From: UTCHB3 sp002050155
GTDB lineage: Bacteria > Bacteroidota > Ignavibacteria > Ignavibacteriales > Ignavibacteriaceae
Assembly: GCA_030584105.1 (NCBI GenBank)
Contig: CP129491.1
Span: 1,860,001-1,924,000 of the forward strand
DNA: 64,000 nucleotides
Direction of reading: 5' to 3'
Below the pieces are notes generated by a model. It was not told where the DNA came from. It saw only the letters and a program-made list of their open reading frames with translations, and did no database searches. Below are positions 60,937 to 64,000 of this stretch, one piece after another (the stretch's first letter is position 1; the number at the start of each line of letters is the position of its first letter). Made by a program: the position numbers and the translations under genes.

Positions 60937-63800
60937 AGTTTCTTCTTTGTTTCTATTACCTTGAAACCTTCAATAATATCGCCGACTTTAAGGTCGTTAA
61001 AATTTTGAATGCTGATACCGCACTCGTAGTTCGAATCAACCTCTTTTACATCGTCTTTAAAGCGCTTCAACGAAAGTATCTCGCCGGTGAAGATTACCAA
61101 CCCGTCGCGTACTACACGAACACGGTCGTTTCTTGTTATCTTGCCGTCTAAAACATAACAACCGGCTACAGTTCCAACTTTGGGCACCTTGAAAGTATCC
61201 CTTATTTCCACTGTAGCAGTGATTTCCTCGGAAAGAATCGGCGAAAGCATCCCTTCGAGTGCCTGTTTAACTTCGTTGATTGCATCGTATATAATGCTGT
61301 AAATCCTGATATCTACATTTTGCGTTTCCGCCAACTTTCTGGCGGACATATTCGGGCGCACATGGAACCCAATAATGATAGCATTAGACGCATTTGCAAG
61401 CAAAACATCACTTTCCGAAATTGCACCAACGCCTTTGTGAATAACTTTCACTTTCACTTCTTCGGTTGAAAGTTTAAGCAGCGAATCGGAAACGGCTTCA
61501 ACTGAACCGTCAACATCCGCTTTCACAATAACCGGAAGTTCACTCACACCGCCGATTTGTATCTGGCGCGAAATCTCGTCAAGTGTAATGTGTTTAACCT
61601 GCTTACTGTCAAGTTCTCTTTTCAGTTGCTGCCGCTTAAGAGCGATTTCACGGGCGATTCTTTCGGTTTCAACCACAATAAACTGATCGCCCGCCTGCGG
61701 CGCACCTTCAAAACCCAGCACTAAAACGGGGGTGGATGGGGGGGCTTGGTCTAATTTATTGTTCCTTTCATCGAACATTGCCCTTACTCTGCCGTGCTGA
61801 TTACCGCAAACAAAAATATCACCTTGCCTTAGCGTCCCTTTTTGGATCAATATTGTGGCGGTTACGCCTCTGCCTTTATCCAACTGCGACTCAATAACCA
61901 CGCCCCGTGCTTCACGGTTTGGGTTGGCTTTCAAATCGAGCAATTCTGCTTCAAGCAGTATCTTTTCCAATAAAAGATCGATATTCAGACCTTTTTTAGC
62001 AGATATTTCAACACTTTGGTATCTTCCGCCCCACTCTTCAATCAGAACATTTCTTTCGGCAAGTTGTTGCTTAATCTTTTCGATGTTTGCAGCCGGCTTA
62101 TCTATTTTGTTAATAGCAACAATAATCGGAACATTTGCCGCCTGAGCATGCGAAATTGCCTCAACTGTCTGAGGCATCACTGCGTCGTCAGCCGCAACAA
62201 TCAAAATAACAATATCAGTTACCTGTGCACCACGAGCACGCATCGCAGTGAACGCCTCGTGACCCGGCGTATCCAAAAATGTGATGTAGTGCCCCGGTTT
62301 AACCTCAACTTTGTAAGCACCGATATGCTGTGTAATTCCACCGGACTCGCCGGCAACCACATTAGCACTTCTGATATAATCAAGCAGCGAGGTTTTTCCG
62401 TGGTCAACATGCCCCATTATTGTAACAACCGGTGACCTGCTCTCCAAATCTTCCGGATCGTCCTCGGTGTCAAGAAGCGCTTCATCGCTGTACTCTTCTT
62501 CAAGTTCAATTTCATATCCAAATTCATCAGCTACAAGCGTTATGGTGTCAAGCTCGATTCTCTGGTTTATCGAAACCATCAGCCCAAGCGCAATACACTT
62601 GGAAATTACTTCGCTAACCTGCACATTCATAACATTTGCAAGTTCGGAAACTGACATGAACTGGTTAACTTTTATAATTTTTTCTTCAAGTCTCTTTTGT
62701 TCATCCAACCGTTCCTGAATTTCCTGGCGCTCTTTTCTCTTTTTCTTTCGAAGTGAAGCACGGGATGAAATAACAGAATCTTCAGCTTCCTGCATAGTTT
62801 TTCTTATCGATTCACGAACCTCTTTCTCGTCGATCTCAATCTTTTTGCCTTTTATTCTCTTCCCGGGAGCCGTTTCTTCAATAATTTCTTCACGCTTCTT
62901 CCCTCTGTTTTTCTTCTTCTTTTTTCTTCCTTTTTTATCATCGGAATCAGTTGAAACGGGGGTGGTTTTTTCTAATGGTGTTTTAGCGGAGGGTTCGGAA
63001 GCGGTGGCTTCGGGCTGTGGTTCTTTCTCAGGCATCTTACCGAGAATTTTCAAACCTAAGCGTTTGCCGGTTCTCGGGTCAACATCAAAGCGCCGGGGTG
63101 TTCTTTTCCCCGTTTCTTCTTTTGTTTTTTCTTCTGTTTCAACCTCATCAGGTTTAATTAAAGCTTCAATTTCAGGTGAAACAGTATCCTCAGGTGCTTC
63201 GCTGACGGTTTCCTGTTCTTCTTTCTCTTTTAACTTCTTCTTCCAGGTCTGTTTTGCAGGTTCTTTCCCTTCTCCCCTGGCTTTTTCTTCGGTTTCGGCC
63301 TGTTTATCCGTAGCGGGCGTTATATCAGTGGCTATGGTCGTAACGGCTTCGGAAACTTCCGTCGCAGGCTGCACTTCAGCAACAACTTCATCGGGCTTCT
63401 TCTCAGTCTCTTCAACTTTCGCAACCTCCTGAACAGCCGGCTGCACCTCTGTTGCGGATACTTTCTCTTCTGACGGTTTGCTTTCCGTATCTTTCCCTTC
63501 AACCGCTTTCGGTTCTTCCGGTTTCTCTTCAGCAACTTTCGGCTCCTCTGCCTGAGGTTCACTACCACCTAAGAATTTTTTGTTAAATTCTTCAAGTTTT
63601 TGATAATGCTTCTCGGAGCGCTCCATATCCTTCTTGAACTGGACTTTAACCTCTTCGATCATCTCAGGGGTAAGAAGCGAATTCACCGTCTTTACATTGT
63701 GCCCTTTCTTCTTCAAATGATCAAGTATTGCGTTAGCAGATATATTAAACTGCGAGGCAAAATTATGAATTCTTATTTTTTCGTCTTTTTTTTCAGACAT
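60930..63800 (-). CDS. infB: Translation initiation factor IF-2
   Basis: 956 residues. An N-terminal IF2N domain (RIHNFASQFNISANAILDHLKKKGHNVK) is followed by about 250 residues of E/K/P-rich low complexity, then a second IF2N (ISKCIALGLMVSINQRIELD) and the GTPase domain with GHVDHGKTSLLD, DTPGHEAF and NKIDKP. Domains II-IV follow to the end. It places initiator tRNA on the 30S subunit. It lies 20 bp after nusA. Its 3' end carries the 24-bp repeats. Confidence 0.97.
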   Translation of the reverse strand: MSEKKDEKIRIHNFASQFNISANAILDHLKKKGHNVKTVNSLLTPEMIEEVKVQFKKDMERSEKHYQKLEEFNKKFLGGSEPQAEEPKVAEEKPEEPKAVEGKDTESKPSEEKVSATEVQPAVQEVAKVEETEKKPDEVVAEVQPATEVSEAVTTIATDITPATDKQAETEEKARGEGKEPAKQTWKKKLKEKEEQETVSEAPEDTVSPEIEALIKPDEVETEEKTKEETGKRTPRRFDVDPRTGKRLGLKILGKMPEKEPQPEATASEPSAKTPLEKTTPVSTDSDDKKGRKKKKKNRGKKREEIIEETAPGKRIKGKKIEIDEKEVRESIRKTMQEAEDSVISSRASLRKKKRKERQEIQERLDEQKRLEEKIIKVNQFMSVSELANVMNVQVSEVISKCIALGLMVSINQRIELDTITLVADEFGYEIELEEEYSDEALLDTEDDPEDLESRSPVVTIMGHVDHGKTSLLDYIRSANVVAGESGGITQHIGAYKVEVKPGHYITFLDTPGHEAFTAMRARGAQVTDIVILIVAADDAVMPQTVEAISHAQAANVPIIVAINKIDKPAANIEKIKQQLAERNVLIEEWGGRYQSVEISAKKGLNIDLLLEKILLEAELLDLKANPNREARGVVIESQLDKGRGVTATILIQKGTLRQGDIFVCGNQHGRVRAMFDERNNKLDQAPPSTPVLVLGFEGAPQAGDQFIVVETERIAREIALKRQQLKRELDSKQVKHITLDEISRQIQIGGVSELPVIVKADVDGSVEAVSDSLLKLSTEEVKVKVIHKGVGAISESDVLLANASNAIIIGFHVRPNMSARKLAETQNVDIRIYSIIYDAINEVKQALEGMLSPILSEEITATVEIRDTFKVPKVGTVAGCYVLDGKITRNDRVRVVRDGLVIFTGEILSLKRFKDDVKEVDSNYECGISIQNFNDLKVGDIIEGFKVIETKKKLD

Positions 63801-63820
63801 CTGTCTCTTGTCCTGTCTTT

Positions 63821-64000
63821 CTAATCCTGCATTCTTTTCTTCAGGATATCGATAATTCTGTTGACCTGTTCCTCATCATCGTCAAAAATCTCGAGCAGGT
63901 CTTTTCGCTCAGCTTTAAGGGCATCGACCACATAGTCGAACCGGTTTGCAATCAATTTGTCGTAAACCTCTGCGCCCAGTTCAGCTTTACATTCGATGAG
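63821..64000 (-). CDS. nusA: Probable NusA C-terminal end (partial)
   Basis: 59 codons open from the right edge to the TAG at 63821. The peptide (LGAEVYDKLIANRFDYVVDALKAERKDLLEIFDDDEEQVNRIIDILKKRMQD) is acidic and helical, as at the end of NusA from related bacteria, but has no diagnostic motif. Position directly upstream of infB in the conserved nusA-infB order is the main evidence. Confidence 0.6.
   Translation of the reverse strand, partial: LIECKAELGAEVYDKLIANRFDYVVDALKAERKDLLEIFDDDEEQVNRIIDILKKRMQD

Noticed and set aside
1..64000. Insertion sequences, prophage modules or rRNA genes
   Set aside because: No transposase, integrase, phage structural gene or rRNA sequence was recognised on either strand.

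Overview
The window looks like a stretch of chromosome from a member of the Bacteroidota/Chlorobiota assemblage, most probably an Ignavibacteria-type bacterium. Supporting signs are three secreted proteins that end in a type IX secretion (T9SS) sorting domain with the NxPNPFNPxT motif, a secreted TPR-CHAT protein, a CHASE2 cyclase, a Wzi-like barrel, comB, and housekeeping genes in the order nusA-infB-rbfA-truB-ribF-rpsO-pnp-rng. The lineage is inferred from gene content only.

Layout. Positions 1-3821 (minus strand) hold an unusual set of RNA-modifying genes: two ArmA/Rmt-like 16S rRNA methyltransferase homologues flank tgt and rsmI, so at least three of the four are predicted to act on the decoding region or the wobble base. 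Positions 4131-10594 hold a cold-shock-domain protein, tRNA-Lys, a rhomboid protein, a J-domain protein, an acetyltransferase, a META-domain lipoprotein, a STAS/TerB-like pair, tpiA and a 51-residue membrane protein. Positions 10766-19753 hold a TRAP transporter without its binding protein, a BNR/T9SS protein, a repressor plus cation efflux pair, a TauE-like exporter and a Wzi-like barrel. Positions 19866-26258 hold an orphan cas6-like gene convergent with a truncated TPR-CHAT gene, a CHASE2 adenylate cyclase, and two small heat-shock genes behind a near-perfect sigma-54 promoter. Positions 26440-31269 hold a T9SS amidase, a TolB-like protein, a candidate small structured RNA and a saccharopine-dehydrogenase-family gene. 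Positions 31448-39442 hold thrA-thrB-thrC and uvrB. Positions 40545-42067 hold an AT-rich two-gene ATPase/nuclease-like cassette. From 42227 to the end is a long run of minus-strand housekeeping genes: a T9SS Omp28-like protein, a sigma/anti-sigma pair, holA, two cyclophilins, uppP, a flippase-like protein, lolA-like, ftsK, comB, gcvT, rng, pnp, rpsO, ribF, truB, rbfA, infB and the end of nusA.

The most striking property is not one gene. Short tandem duplications recur at gene boundaries. At least eleven genes have their last (or first) few codons copied one to three times just outside the gene, in units of about 21 to 92 bp, and several copies still contain the stop or start codon and a recognisable version of the terminal peptide. 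Inside genes the same kind of stutter appears only in multiples of three, and it has added low-complexity inserts to all three thr enzymes and to the first ArmA-like protein. No CRISPR array, insertion sequence, phage module or rRNA gene was seen.
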